A stretch of 8,224 bases of DNA from Cellvibrionales bacterium UBA2034. Lineage in GTDB: Bacteria > Pseudomonadota > Gammaproteobacteria > Pseudomonadales > UBA7239. The translations under genes and the position numbers were made by a program. Below the pieces are notes generated by a model. The model had not been told where the DNA came from, did not search any database, and was given only the letters and a program-made list of their open reading frames with translations. Below, in pieces: positions 1-6,285 of the stretch. The stretch lies in contig DDBK01000102.1 in assembly GCA_002333095.1 (NCBI GenBank), forward strand, positions 9,298 to 17,521. Direction: 5' to 3'. The first letter of the stretch is position 1. Each line of letters begins with the position of its first letter.

Positions 1-1095
1 TTGGATAGTTGCAAGGATTATGGCGTTGACATGGCTATGCACAGTCGCGTCACGCAACTGATACAGGATAACGATGGACGTATCCTCGGTTTCAAGATGT
101 TGCAAGTGGCTCCCGGCTCAGTGGCAGAAAAGCAATTTGTGCGCTATTACCGCTGGTTCAGCAAGATCCGTATGTATGTGCAACCACTTGCCAACCGTTT
201 GCGCGCCAAACTGGATGAAATCGAGCAAGAGCACACCGTGACCAGATTGGTGCGTGTCAAAAATGGCGTAATTCTCTCTGCGGGCGGTTTTATTTTTAAT
301 CGCCAGATGGTCAGGCATTACGCGCCAAAATATTATCCGGGCGCGCCACTGGGTTCGCCGGGTTGCAATGGCAATGGCATCAGGCTGGGTGAAACTGCCG
401 GTGGCGTCACGGGCAATATGGCTCGCGGCTCCAGTTGGCGTTTTATCAATCCGCCCAAGTCATGGGTTGAAGGATTGATGGTCAATCAGGATGGGAAACG
501 TTTTGTCAATGAAGCAAGCTATGGTGCGCGCATTGGCGAAGCCATGGCCGAGCACAACCATGGCAAAGGTATTCTGGTTTTCAGTCATGCCATGTTGAAA
601 GATGTATTGTTTCAACTCATGCCTGGCAAAGTGTGGCTCTTGTTGCAAACGGCGCCCGCTGTGTTGAGCTTGCTGTTTAATACAAAAAAAGCTGCAACAA
701 TCGATGCGTTGGCACAACGCAGCCATTTGCCAGTTGAAGCCTTGCGGGAGTCGGTGGCCCGTTACAATATCCTGGCTGCAAAAAAAGAAGATGATGATTT
801 CCATAAAGCGGCAGAATATTTGCGTCCATTGGAGCAGGGGCCGTTTTATGCGATGGATGTGTCGGTCGGCAACAAGCTGTTCATTTGCCCGACCATCACC
901 TTGGGCGGCCTGGTGGTGGATGAGTTAACTGGCCTGGTCAAACGGGAAGATGGCAGCACAATCCCCAACCTGTATGCGGCAGGGCGTACAGCCATTGGCG
1001 TAGCGTCGCATTCGTATGTGAGTGGTCTTTCATTGGCGGATTGTGTTTTTTCAGGTCGTCGCGCCGGAGCGCATATCAGCACTATTAACCAGTAA
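1..1095 (+). CDS. FAD-dependent 3-ketosteroid-dehydrogenase-like flavoprotein (5'-truncated)
   Basis: This is the C-terminal 364 residues of a flavoprotein of the succinate dehydrogenase/fumarate reductase-like FAD_binding_2 family, closest in look to 3-ketosteroid dehydrogenases, which introduce a C=C bond into the steroid A ring. The reading frame is open to base 1. The N-terminal GxGxxG dinucleotide-binding segment is absent, so roughly the first quarter to third lies upstream; the TTG at base 1 is not taken as a start. Visible landmarks are an FAD-contacting GVILSAGGF (89-97), GNGIRLGETAGG (124-135), RFVNEASYGARIG (167-179), and the C-terminal flavin segment TLGGLVVDE (300-308) with NLYAAGRT (323-330) and SHSYVSGLSLAD (336-347). 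The Tyr339-Val-Ser341 pattern resembles the Tyr-x-Ser pair I recall from delta4-(5alpha)-ketosteroid dehydrogenase, rather than the Tyr-x-x-x-Gly of delta1 enzymes. Tyr174 could be the other active-site tyrosine. It is the first visible gene of a four-gene plus-strand run, 17 bases before cysC. Family is secure; substrate is inferred. Confidence 0.85.
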   Translation: MDSCKDYGVDMAMHSRVTQLIQDNDGRILGFKMLQVAPGSVAEKQFVRYYRWFSKIRMYVQPLANRLRAKLDEIEQEHTVTRLVRVKNGVILSAGGFIFNRQMVRHYAPKYYPGAPLGSPGCNGNGIRLGETAGGVTGNMARGSSWRFINPPKSWVEGLMVNQDGKRFVNEASYGARIGEAMAEHNHGKGILVFSHAMLKDVLFQLMPGKVWLLLQTAPAVLSLLFNTKKAATIDALAQRSHLPVEALRESVARYNILAAKKEDDDFHKAAEYLRPLEQGPFYAMDVSVGNKLFICPTITLGGLVVDELTGLVKREDGSTIPNLYAAGRTAIGVASHSYVSGLSLADCVFSGRRAGAHISTINQ

Positions 1096-1112
1096 TTTTT
1101 AATGAGGGCAAT

Positions 1113-1739
1113 ATGATGGTCGAACAAAAAGCAACCAACGTACATTGGCATTCCGGTGAAGTGACGCGTGAAGATCGCTATAACGTTCTTGGCCATAAAG
1201 GTGCCACGCTGTGGTTCACGGGTTTGTCAGGCAGTGGCAAGAGCACTGTGGCTGTTGCACTTGAAAAAGAACTGACTGCGCGTGGCAAGCTCTGTTATCG
1301 ACTGGATGGCGACAATATCCGTCTGGGTATTAACAAGAACCTGGGTTTTTCAGCAGAGGATCGCACCGAAAATATCCGGCGCATCGGTGAGATCTCCAAA
1401 TTGTTTGTCGATACCGGCGTCATTGTATTAAGCAGTTTCATCAGCCCTTACCGCGCTGATCGGGATACTGTTCGTGCTTTGCACGATGCAGGCGATATGG
1501 ATTTCCTTGAAATTCATGTTGACTGTGCACTGGCCGAAGCTGAAAAGCGCGATCCCAAAGGTCTGTACAAGAAAGCGCGCGCTGGTGAAATCAAGGGTTT
1601 CACAGGCATCGACGATCCGTATGAAGCGCCTGTCAAGCCGGAAGTCCATCTCCATACGGATGAAATGACGCTGGAACAAGAGGTAGCTATCCTGATCTCT
1701 GAGCTTGAAAGCCGCGGCATCCTTAATTTTTCAATCTGA
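1113..1739 (+). CDS. cysC: Adenylylsulfate (APS) kinase CysC
   Basis: This cytoplasmic kinase phosphorylates adenosine 5'-phosphosulfate with ATP to give PAPS, used for assimilatory sulfate reduction or as the donor for sulfotransferases. The 208-residue protein is full length. It has the P-loop GLSGSGKST (37-45), DGDN (65-68), the RTENIRRIGE segment (84-93), FISPYR (109-114) whose Ser111 matches the phosphorylated serine position of the family, and the lid-region segment GLYKKARAGEIKGFTGIDDP. The usual N-terminal VTREDR...GHKG context is also present. Tandem ATGs lie at 1113 and 1116; GAGGG at 1104-1108 gives a good ribosome-binding site for either, and the upstream one is chosen. No ATP sulfurylase (cysD/cysN), PAPS reductase or sulfotransferase is in the window. 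The gene sits instead between a steroid-type flavoprotein and an SDR, at operon-like spacing. The enzyme call is secure; its role in this context is unknown. Confidence 0.95.
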   Translation: MMVEQKATNVHWHSGEVTREDRYNVLGHKGATLWFTGLSGSGKSTVAVALEKELTARGKLCYRLDGDNIRLGINKNLGFSAEDRTENIRRIGEISKLFVDTGVIVLSSFISPYRADRDTVRALHDAGDMDFLEIHVDCALAEAEKRDPKGLYKKARAGEIKGFTGIDDPYEAPVKPEVHLHTDEMTLEQEVAILISELESRGILNFSI

Positions 1740-1753
1740 TCTGGAATGTCATT

Positions 1754-2551
1754 ATGTTGATGAAAGATAAAGTAGTAATTATTTCTGGCATTGGTCCTGG
1801 TCTGGGTGTGGAGCTGGCCTTGCTGGCTGCACGTGAAGGGGCAGAAGCAGTGGTGCTGGCTGCACGAACTGCATCAAAACTGAGTGATGCTGCAGCACAA
1901 ATTGCAGGCCTTGGACTTGGTACCCGGACACTGGAAGTGCCGACCGATATTGCAAAGCCGGAAGATTGCAGGAACCTGATTGAAAAATCGGTCGCTGCTT
2001 TTGGTCGCATTGATGCGCTGGTGAACAGTGCCTATATCCCTGGCAAGTTTGGTTCCTGGGAGAAATGGGATTTTGATGACTGGCGCAAGACACTTGATGT
2101 GAACCTGTTTGGTTCGCTCACCTTGTCGCGTGAGGCAGCGAAGGTGATGAAAGACCAGCCAGCACGTGGCGCCATCGTGATGGTCAATTCGATGGTGACC
2201 AAACAGGTCATCAGCGCCCAGGCCGGTTATGCAACTTCCAAAGGTGCACTCGCTACAGCCACTACAGCGATGGCGCAGGAACTGGCGCCACTGGGTATCC
2301 GCGTCAACAGCTGTTTTATGGGCTGGATGTGGGGTGCAAATGTAAAAGGTTTTGTGGAAGGTATGGCGGCGAAGAGCGGTGTTGATCCGTCTGTCGTCAA
2401 GAAAGGCTTCGAGAAAAATATTCCCTTGGGTGAAATGCCAACCGACAAGGAATGTGCAAAAGGTTGCCTGTTTCTGGTGTCGGATTATGCAAAAGTAATC
2501 ACCGGTGCGTCACTGGATATCAATGGCGGCGAATACATGCCGGTTGGCTGA
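1754..2551 (+). CDS. Short-chain dehydrogenase/reductase (classical SDR)
   Basis: This 265-residue NAD(P)-dependent oxidoreductase probably interconverts a hydroxyl and a ketone. The Rossmann glycine motif is SGIGPGLG (11-18). The usual NNAG is altered to NSAY (91-94). The structural Asn117 lies in DVNLFG, and the catalytic triad is Ser146, Tyr159 and Lys163 (YATSK) with the classical 13-residue Ser-Tyr spacing. The C-terminus has DINGGEYMP, typical of classical SDRs. Arg38 at the end of the second strand (VVLAART) would favour NADP(H), by inference. The ATG at 1754 is chosen because GGAA at 1743-1746 is suitably placed; the in-frame ATG at 1760 has no such site. It follows cysC by 14 bases and precedes the SnoaL-like gene by 11, so co-transcription is likely. 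A hydroxysteroid-dehydrogenase-like role is suggested only by the neighbouring ketosteroid-type flavoprotein. The exact substrate cannot be read from sequence. Confidence 0.9.
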   Translation: MLMKDKVVIISGIGPGLGVELALLAAREGAEAVVLAARTASKLSDAAAQIAGLGLGTRTLEVPTDIAKPEDCRNLIEKSVAAFGRIDALVNSAYIPGKFGSWEKWDFDDWRKTLDVNLFGSLTLSREAAKVMKDQPARGAIVMVNSMVTKQVISAQAGYATSKGALATATTAMAQELAPLGIRVNSCFMGWMWGANVKGFVEGMAAKSGVDPSVVKKGFEKNIPLGEMPTDKECAKGCLFLVSDYAKVITGASLDINGGEYMPVG

Positions 2552-2562
2552 GGAGAAAACCT

Positions 2563-3012
2563 ATGCGTTACACAGCAGAGATGGTGGCAGACCGTCTGGA
2601 AATTGAAGACTTGATCACCGATTACGCTGCGATTATCGACAGCGGGGAAGTAGACAGGCTTGACGATATCTTTACGCCGGATGCAGAAATTGACTATTCA
2701 GCCATGGGTGGTGCAAAAGGTGCGTATCCAGAAGTGAAGGAGTTCCTGCGTAAGGCGCTGAAGGGGTTTAAAAATACACAGCACTTGATCAGTAATTTTG
2801 AGATAAAGCTGGATGGTGACCGCGCGACTGGCAAGATCATGTGCTTTAACCCGATGGAAATGGAAACCGGCGAAAGACCTGCCATTCCTGTGTTTTTTAT
2901 CGGGTTGTGGTATCACGATGAGTATGTGAAAACCCCGGCGGGTTGGCGAATTGCCAAGCGTTCAGAAACCAAATCCTGGACGCACAATTTGCCGTCATTT
3001 ATGACGTTGTAG
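2563..3012 (+). CDS. SnoaL-like / NTF2-fold protein, possible dehydratase
   Basis: This is a 149-residue cytoplasmic protein of the SnoaL/ketosteroid-isomerase-like superfamily, a cone-shaped alpha+beta fold that hosts isomerases, cyclases and dehydratases. The N-terminal helices carry EIEDLITDYAAIIDSG (14-28), followed by LDDIFTPDAEIDYS (33-46), an NTQHLISN segment (71-78) and a C-terminal GWRIAKR (128-134). Tyr21, Asp26 and His74 are spaced like the catalytic Tyr30, Asp35 and His83 I recall from BaiE, the bile-acid 7alpha-dehydratase; Arg129 may be the basic residue near the C-terminus. The ATG at 2563 is preceded by GAGGAG, which overlaps the TGA of the SDR, so translation is probably coupled. 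The open frame continues upstream to 2452, but that part overlaps the SDR and is not used. It is the last gene of the plus-strand run, ending 3 bases before the convergent maoC stop. Fold call good, activity inferred. Confidence 0.85.
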   Translation: MRYTAEMVADRLEIEDLITDYAAIIDSGEVDRLDDIFTPDAEIDYSAMGGAKGAYPEVKEFLRKALKGFKNTQHLISNFEIKLDGDRATGKIMCFNPMEMETGERPAIPVFFIGLWYHDEYVKTPAGWRIAKRSETKSWTHNLPSFMTL

Positions 3013-3015
3013 TCG

Positions 3016-3462
3016 TTATATTTCGAAAGACAGGCTTTCAGCGGAGGCTATTACCTCCGCTTCCCCTTTTACCACCACGTCACCATGCTGGTTGCGGCCT
3101 TCGCATTCGAGGGTAACCAGTTTGACGCGATCTTTCTTGTCACTGACCGTCAATGTAATGGTAATCGTGTCTCCCAGTTTCACCGGTCTGGAAAATTTCA
3201 GTGTCTGGCTCCGGTAGACAGAGCCGGGCCCCGGCAATGTAGTCGCAATAGCTGCTGATATGAGTGCGCCGCTCCACATCCCGTGTGCAATGCGCTCGCC
3301 AAAAGCAGTGGTGGCGGCATATTGCGCATCCAGATGCACAGGGTTGTAGTCACCAGATGTTTCAGAAAAAAGCAGCAAGTCCCGTTCTGTCAGTGTTTTG
3401 CTGTATTGGCGTTGCATGCCAGTCTCGATATCCGCAAACGGAATGTTATGGATGGTGGTCAT
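3016..3462 (-). CDS. MaoC-like (R)-specific enoyl-CoA hydratase
   Basis: This 148-residue single hot-dog-domain protein of the MaoC/PhaJ group is expected to hydrate trans-2-enoyl-CoA to (R)-3-hydroxyacyl-CoA. The hydratase-2 signature is clear: SETSGDYNPVHLD (33-45) with catalytic Asp38 and His43 and the structural Asn40, then FGERIAHGM (54-62). The rest, through the RPVKLGDTI strand, is typical of the fold. The ATG at 3460-3462 is chosen because AGGAGAA lies upstream at proper spacing and because family members begin just before this region; an open extension to 3552 runs back into the upstream gene and is rejected. The start overlaps the stop of the membrane-protein gene (ATGA), so translation is probably coupled to it. 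It may serve side-chain or fatty-acid beta-oxidation together with the nearby acyl-CoA synthetase; the substrate is unknown. Confidence 0.9.
   Translation of the reverse strand: MTTIHNIPFADIETGMQRQYSKTLTERDLLLFSETSGDYNPVHLDAQYAATTAFGERIAHGMWSGALISAAIATTLPGPGSVYRSQTLKFSRPVKLGDTITITLTVSDKKDRVKLVTLECEGRNQHGDVVVKGEAEVIASAESLSFEI
3040..3070 (+). terminator. Probable Rho-independent terminator inside the maoC 3' end
   Basis: A perfect 8-bp inverted repeat, AGCGGAGG (3040-3047) and CCTCCGCT (3054-3061), encloses the 6-base loop CTATTA. It is followed on the plus strand by a pyrimidine-rich TCCCCTTTT. It lies 28 bases beyond the stop of the SnoaL-like gene, where the plus-strand operon should end. 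On the minus strand no T-tract follows, so it should act in one direction only. It overlaps the last codons of the convergent maoC gene. The run of four C's weakens the U-tract. Confidence 0.55.
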
Positions 3463-4487
3463 GCTGCGGGTTTCTCCTGTGGAAAACTGGAATGGGCAAG
3501 CTTGATAAATGTCATCAGGATGATGATGGGCACCCAGAGCCGGATTTCCCATGGGTAGGCAACCACCAGCATGGCCAGCCAGTAGGGCGTGGAAGCCAGA
3601 AGGAATATTCCCAGCGTTTTTCGTGCATTCCCGTCGGTAAAAAACAGGGAAACCAGCGCCGGGAAAAAAATGGCACCGACAATCGGAAGTGGATCATTGC
3701 TGAAATTCTGGATGAACCGGATACTCCGGTGGGTGGCATCCTCCAGCCCCAGTTGCCAGCGCAGCAGGCTGTAGCACAGGATAAAAACCATTGTTTGCAT
3801 CAACAAGCAGGTTTGTTCGTTGTTCAGCCATTGCGTGCGGGATCTGCTCAGGATTGTCTGGTGATGAACGGCAAAATAGAAAGACAATATCAATGCAGCT
3901 GTTTCTCTTGTGAGTGTCGCGAGTGCGACAATGATGCCAAGGCATATTCCATTAAATACGGAGGGTCTTGATTTCATCGCAGGCAGTATGGCCAGTGCAA
4001 GCAAACAGTACGACAGTGTGTCGTACGGCGTAATAACAAATTGTGCGAAACTCATGAACAGGGCGAGACTGAATACCGGTAGATCAATATGTGCAAAATC
4101 TTTTTTATCGGCATGCCTTGAAAATGCAATCACCAAGGCAATACAGGTGATACAGAGGAAAAATGTGTTCATCAAAAAATAGGCATAATAAAAATTGGGA
4201 TCACCATTCTTGTCCAGAACTTTAAGCGCGTATGGCGCAAAATCAGCTATAGGCCAGTCTTTCATCTGCTGGTATGTCCATAACAACAGGTGAGAACCCA
4301 GTATGCGAAAGCGGTAGATGCTGCTTTCAAGGTACTGGTGTTCAAATCCCGCCTGGGAAAAAACGCAGCAGGTATAGTTGGTAAAAAATCCTACGTAGGT
4401 AAATATGCCCAGAAGTACAGGTATGATGATGCCGAGGGATAGTAGTCTTATCAGTAGGGCGGGTGTTGTTTTTGTAATGTGCGACAC
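3459..4487 (-). CDS. Polytopic membrane protein, GT-C glycosyltransferase-like
   Basis: This is a 342-residue integral membrane protein with about nine or ten hydrophobic segments, near residues 11-35, 102-122, 136-153, 158-170, 179-193, 196-208, 227-243, 268-283, 290-311 and 316-330. I do not recognise a specific family. The layout resembles GT-C type polyprenyl-phosphate-sugar glycosyltransferases: an early loop after the first helix (36-100), an ITPYDTLSY turn (152-160), ATLTRETAALI (190-200) and YPWEIRLWVP (311-320), as seen in many uncharacterised bacterial members. Catalytic residues cannot be assigned. The start is GTG (4485-4487), supported by AAGGA at about 6 bases spacing. The stop overlaps the maoC start by four bases. 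It is transcribed divergently from the acyl-CoA synthetase gene. Link to lipid or steroid metabolism is not evident; a cell-envelope role is as likely. Confidence 0.7.
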   Translation of the reverse strand: MSHITKTTPALLIRLLSLGIIIPVLLGIFTYVGFFTNYTCCVFSQAGFEHQYLESSIYRFRILGSHLLLWTYQQMKDWPIADFAPYALKVLDKNGDPNFYYAYFLMNTFFLCITCIALVIAFSRHADKKDFAHIDLPVFSLALFMSFAQFVITPYDTLSYCLLALAILPAMKSRPSVFNGICLGIIVALATLTRETAALILSFYFAVHHQTILSRSRTQWLNNEQTCLLMQTMVFILCYSLLRWQLGLEDATHRSIRFIQNFSNDPLPIVGAIFFPALVSLFFTDGNARKTLGIFLLASTPYWLAMLVVAYPWEIRLWVPIIILMTFIKLAHSSFPQEKPAA

Positions 4488-4526
4488 AGCTGTTCCTTGG
4501 TGATATCCAGCAGATCAAGCGGCTAC

Positions 4527-4532
4527 TATAAT
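4527..4532 (+). promoter_or_regulatory. Candidate -10 box for the acyl-CoA synthetase gene
   Basis: TATAAT matches the sigma70 -10 consensus exactly, 61 bases ahead of the fadD-like ATG in the divergent spacer. No good -35 hexamer lies at 16-18 bp (the 17-bp position reads TATCCA), and there is no extended -10 TG, so an activator may be needed. The opposite strand reads TATAGT over 4525-4530, so the same AT-rich spot could also serve the divergent membrane-protein gene. Confidence 0.35.
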
Positions 4533-4557
4533 CAGCAAGTGCAAGTCAGTACAACAG

Positions 4558-4570
4558 TCATGCGGCATGA
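4558..4570. promoter_or_regulatory. 13-bp perfect dyad, candidate operator
   Basis: TCATGC and GCATGA form a perfect 6-bp inverted repeat around a single central G. It lies between the candidate -10 box and the ribosome-binding site (GAGGG, 4582-4586) of the acyl-CoA synthetase gene, within the divergent intergenic region. The 1-base loop excludes an RNA hairpin of the full repeat, so a dimeric repressor site is the more natural reading. A 6-bp dyad can arise by chance at this scale. Confidence 0.3.
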
Positions 4571-4592
4571 TCGCCAACGAAGAGGGTGTGTT

Positions 4593-6272
4593 ATGGCATC
4601 GCCAAAAACATCAGCTGTAATGCCGGCCATAGAGGCTGCGCGCGCTGCACTGGATTATCCAGATGGGCTAGTACTGCAGGAGGGAACGATTCCTGATGTG
4701 CTTGCAAGATCTGTGCTGCGCTATGCCAGCAAGCCGGCATATACCTGCATGAACCATACGCTGAGTTATGCAGCCCTCGACACACTTTCCCTGCAATTTG
4801 CTGCCTATCTGCAAAATTATACCGATCTTCGGCCGGGTGACCGTATTGCTATCCAGCTCCCCAATATCTTGCAATATCCTGTTGTGGCATTGGGTGCATT
4901 GCGTGCTGGTATGGTGATTGTCAATACCAATCCATTGTATACGGCGCGTGAAATGGAGCACCAGTTTACTGATTCAGGTGCCACAGCCATTGTGATTCTC
5001 GCCAATATGGCCAGCAAACTGGATGCCATTATTGGTAAAACAGCTTTGCGTCACGTGATTGTTACCGAGCTGGCTGATTTGCACCCTGCGCCACAGCGTC
5101 TTGCGATTAATCTTGCTGCCAGATATATCAAGAAAATGGTGCCGCCTTATCACTTGCCGCGCGCTATATCATTACGCTGGGCCATAGGGCGTGGCGCGGA
5201 TTCCCGTTTCGTTCCTGTAAAAACGAATGCAGATGATGTGGCTGTATTGCAATACACCGGCGGCACAACCGGTGTTGCCAAGGGAGCCATGCTGACGCAT
5301 GCAAATTTATTGGCAAACACTGCGCAGTGTGCTGTTTTTATGGAGAAAGCCGGTATTGGTAACGGAATTGAAACAGCTGCGGCGCCTCTGCCGCTCTATC
5401 ATATTTATGCATTTATGTTGCACTGTTTGCTGATGCTGGAATCCGGCAATCATTCACTCCTCATCCCGAATCCACGGGATATAAAAAGTTTTATCAAAAC
5501 GTTGGCAAGGCAGCCCTGCACAGTATTCATTGGTATCAATACACTATTTGTGGCGTTATTGAACAACGACCGTTTCAGGCGGCTGGATTTTTCTGCTTTG
5601 AAAATTACGTTTTCAGGTGGCATGGCACTCACGGAAACGGCAGCAAAACACTGGGAAGCCACTACAGGCTGCCCGATACTGGAAGGGTACGGGTTGACAG
5701 AATCTTCACCGGTATTGACCATCAACCCACCGGGGCATGTACGGCTTGGCACTATCGGTATTCCTTTGACAGACACGGCTATCCGCATTATTGATGAGAG
5801 TGGCGCTGAATTATCACCTGGTGAAGCTGGTGAGTTGTGTGCGTATGGGCCCCAGATTATGAAAGGTTATTGGCAGCGTGAAGAGGCCACCCGCGATACG
5901 GTGGTTGATGGCTGGTTGCACACAGGCGATATCGCCGTAGTAGATGACGATGGCTACATCCGCATTGTCGACCGCAAGAAAGACATGATTATTGTGTCGG
6001 GTTTCAATGTCTTTCCCAATGAGATTGAAAACGTGATGAGCGGGCATCCGGATATAGTCGAATGCGCAGCAGTGGGTGTGCCCGATGCGGATAGCGGAGA
6101 AGCGGTGAAGCTGTATGTGGTGTCACGCAGCATCATGCTGGATAGCGAGCAAGTGCGAGCTTATGCGCGGGAACAATTAACGGGCTATAAAGTGCCGCGT
6201 TATGTGGAGTTTCGTGATGAGTTGCCCAAATCCAATGTGGGCAAGATTTTGCGGCGCGAATTGCGCGATTGA
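4593..6272 (+). CDS. fadD: Long-chain-fatty-acid--CoA ligase (FadD-like acyl-CoA synthetase)
   Basis: This 559-residue ANL-superfamily enzyme activates a carboxylic acid with ATP and CoA to acyl-CoA via an acyl-adenylate. Its length matches FadD proteins. Motifs in order are the P-loop YTGGTTGVAKG (221-231), GYGLTE (365-370) with the Mg-binding glutamate, GWLHTGD (440-446) with the ribose-binding Asp446, the hinge DRKKDMIIVSG (460-470), and the C-terminal PKSNVGKILRRELR with catalytic Lys551. No signal peptide or strong membrane helix is seen; FadD proteins act at the inner membrane face. The ATG at 4593 is chosen because GAGGG sits 6 bases upstream and known homologues begin nearby; the frame extends to a GTG at 4479, but this overlaps the divergent gene and lacks support. 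Transcription starts divergently from the membrane-protein/maoC pair. The acid may be a fatty acid or, given the neighbours, a steroid-type side chain; sequence alone does not decide. Confidence 0.93.
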   Translation: MASPKTSAVMPAIEAARAALDYPDGLVLQEGTIPDVLARSVLRYASKPAYTCMNHTLSYAALDTLSLQFAAYLQNYTDLRPGDRIAIQLPNILQYPVVALGALRAGMVIVNTNPLYTAREMEHQFTDSGATAIVILANMASKLDAIIGKTALRHVIVTELADLHPAPQRLAINLAARYIKKMVPPYHLPRAISLRWAIGRGADSRFVPVKTNADDVAVLQYTGGTTGVAKGAMLTHANLLANTAQCAVFMEKAGIGNGIETAAAPLPLYHIYAFMLHCLLMLESGNHSLLIPNPRDIKSFIKTLARQPCTVFIGINTLFVALLNNDRFRRLDFSALKITFSGGMALTETAAKHWEATTGCPILEGYGLTESSPVLTINPPGHVRLGTIGIPLTDTAIRIIDESGAELSPGEAGELCAYGPQIMKGYWQREEATRDTVVDGWLHTGDIAVVDDDGYIRIVDRKKDMIIVSGFNVFPNEIENVMSGHPDIVECAAVGVPDADSGEAVKLYVVSRSIMLDSEQVRAYAREQLTGYKVPRYVEFRDELPKSNVGKILRRELRD

Positions 6273-6285
6273 TGTTGGACGGTAT

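Noticed and set aside
1..3. TTG at the first base as a genuine start of the flavoprotein
   Set aside because: The protein lacks the N-terminal FAD-binding GxGxxG region that the family requires, and the frame is open to the window edge, so this is a truncation by the window.
2452..2562. N-terminal extension of the SnoaL-like protein
   Set aside because: It lies entirely over the SDR coding sequence in another frame, whereas ATG 2563 has a strong GAGGAG site and fits the family start.
2993..3006. CGTCATTTATGACG palindrome at the end of the SnoaL-like gene as a minus-strand terminator for maoC
   Set aside because: The stem is only 5-6 AT-containing pairs and is not followed by a T-run on the minus strand; it also encodes the protein's last residues.
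3463..3552. N-terminal extension of the MaoC-like protein
   Set aside because: It overlaps the membrane-protein gene in another frame and shows no family similarity; ATG 3462 has a good ribosome-binding site and forms the ATGA overlap.
3264..3971. Plus-strand 235-codon open frame
   Set aside because: It is antisense to maoC and the membrane protein, with Cys/Gln/His-rich composition and no recognisable motif; a shadow frame.
4497..4502. TTGGTG as the -35 box for the TATAAT at 4527
   Set aside because: The spacing is 24 bp, too long for a sigma70 promoter.
4479..4592. GTG-initiated extension of the acyl-CoA synthetase
   Set aside because: It would run through the divergent promoter region and overlap the other gene's start; the extra residues look non-coding and ATG 4593 has GAGGG at 6 bases.
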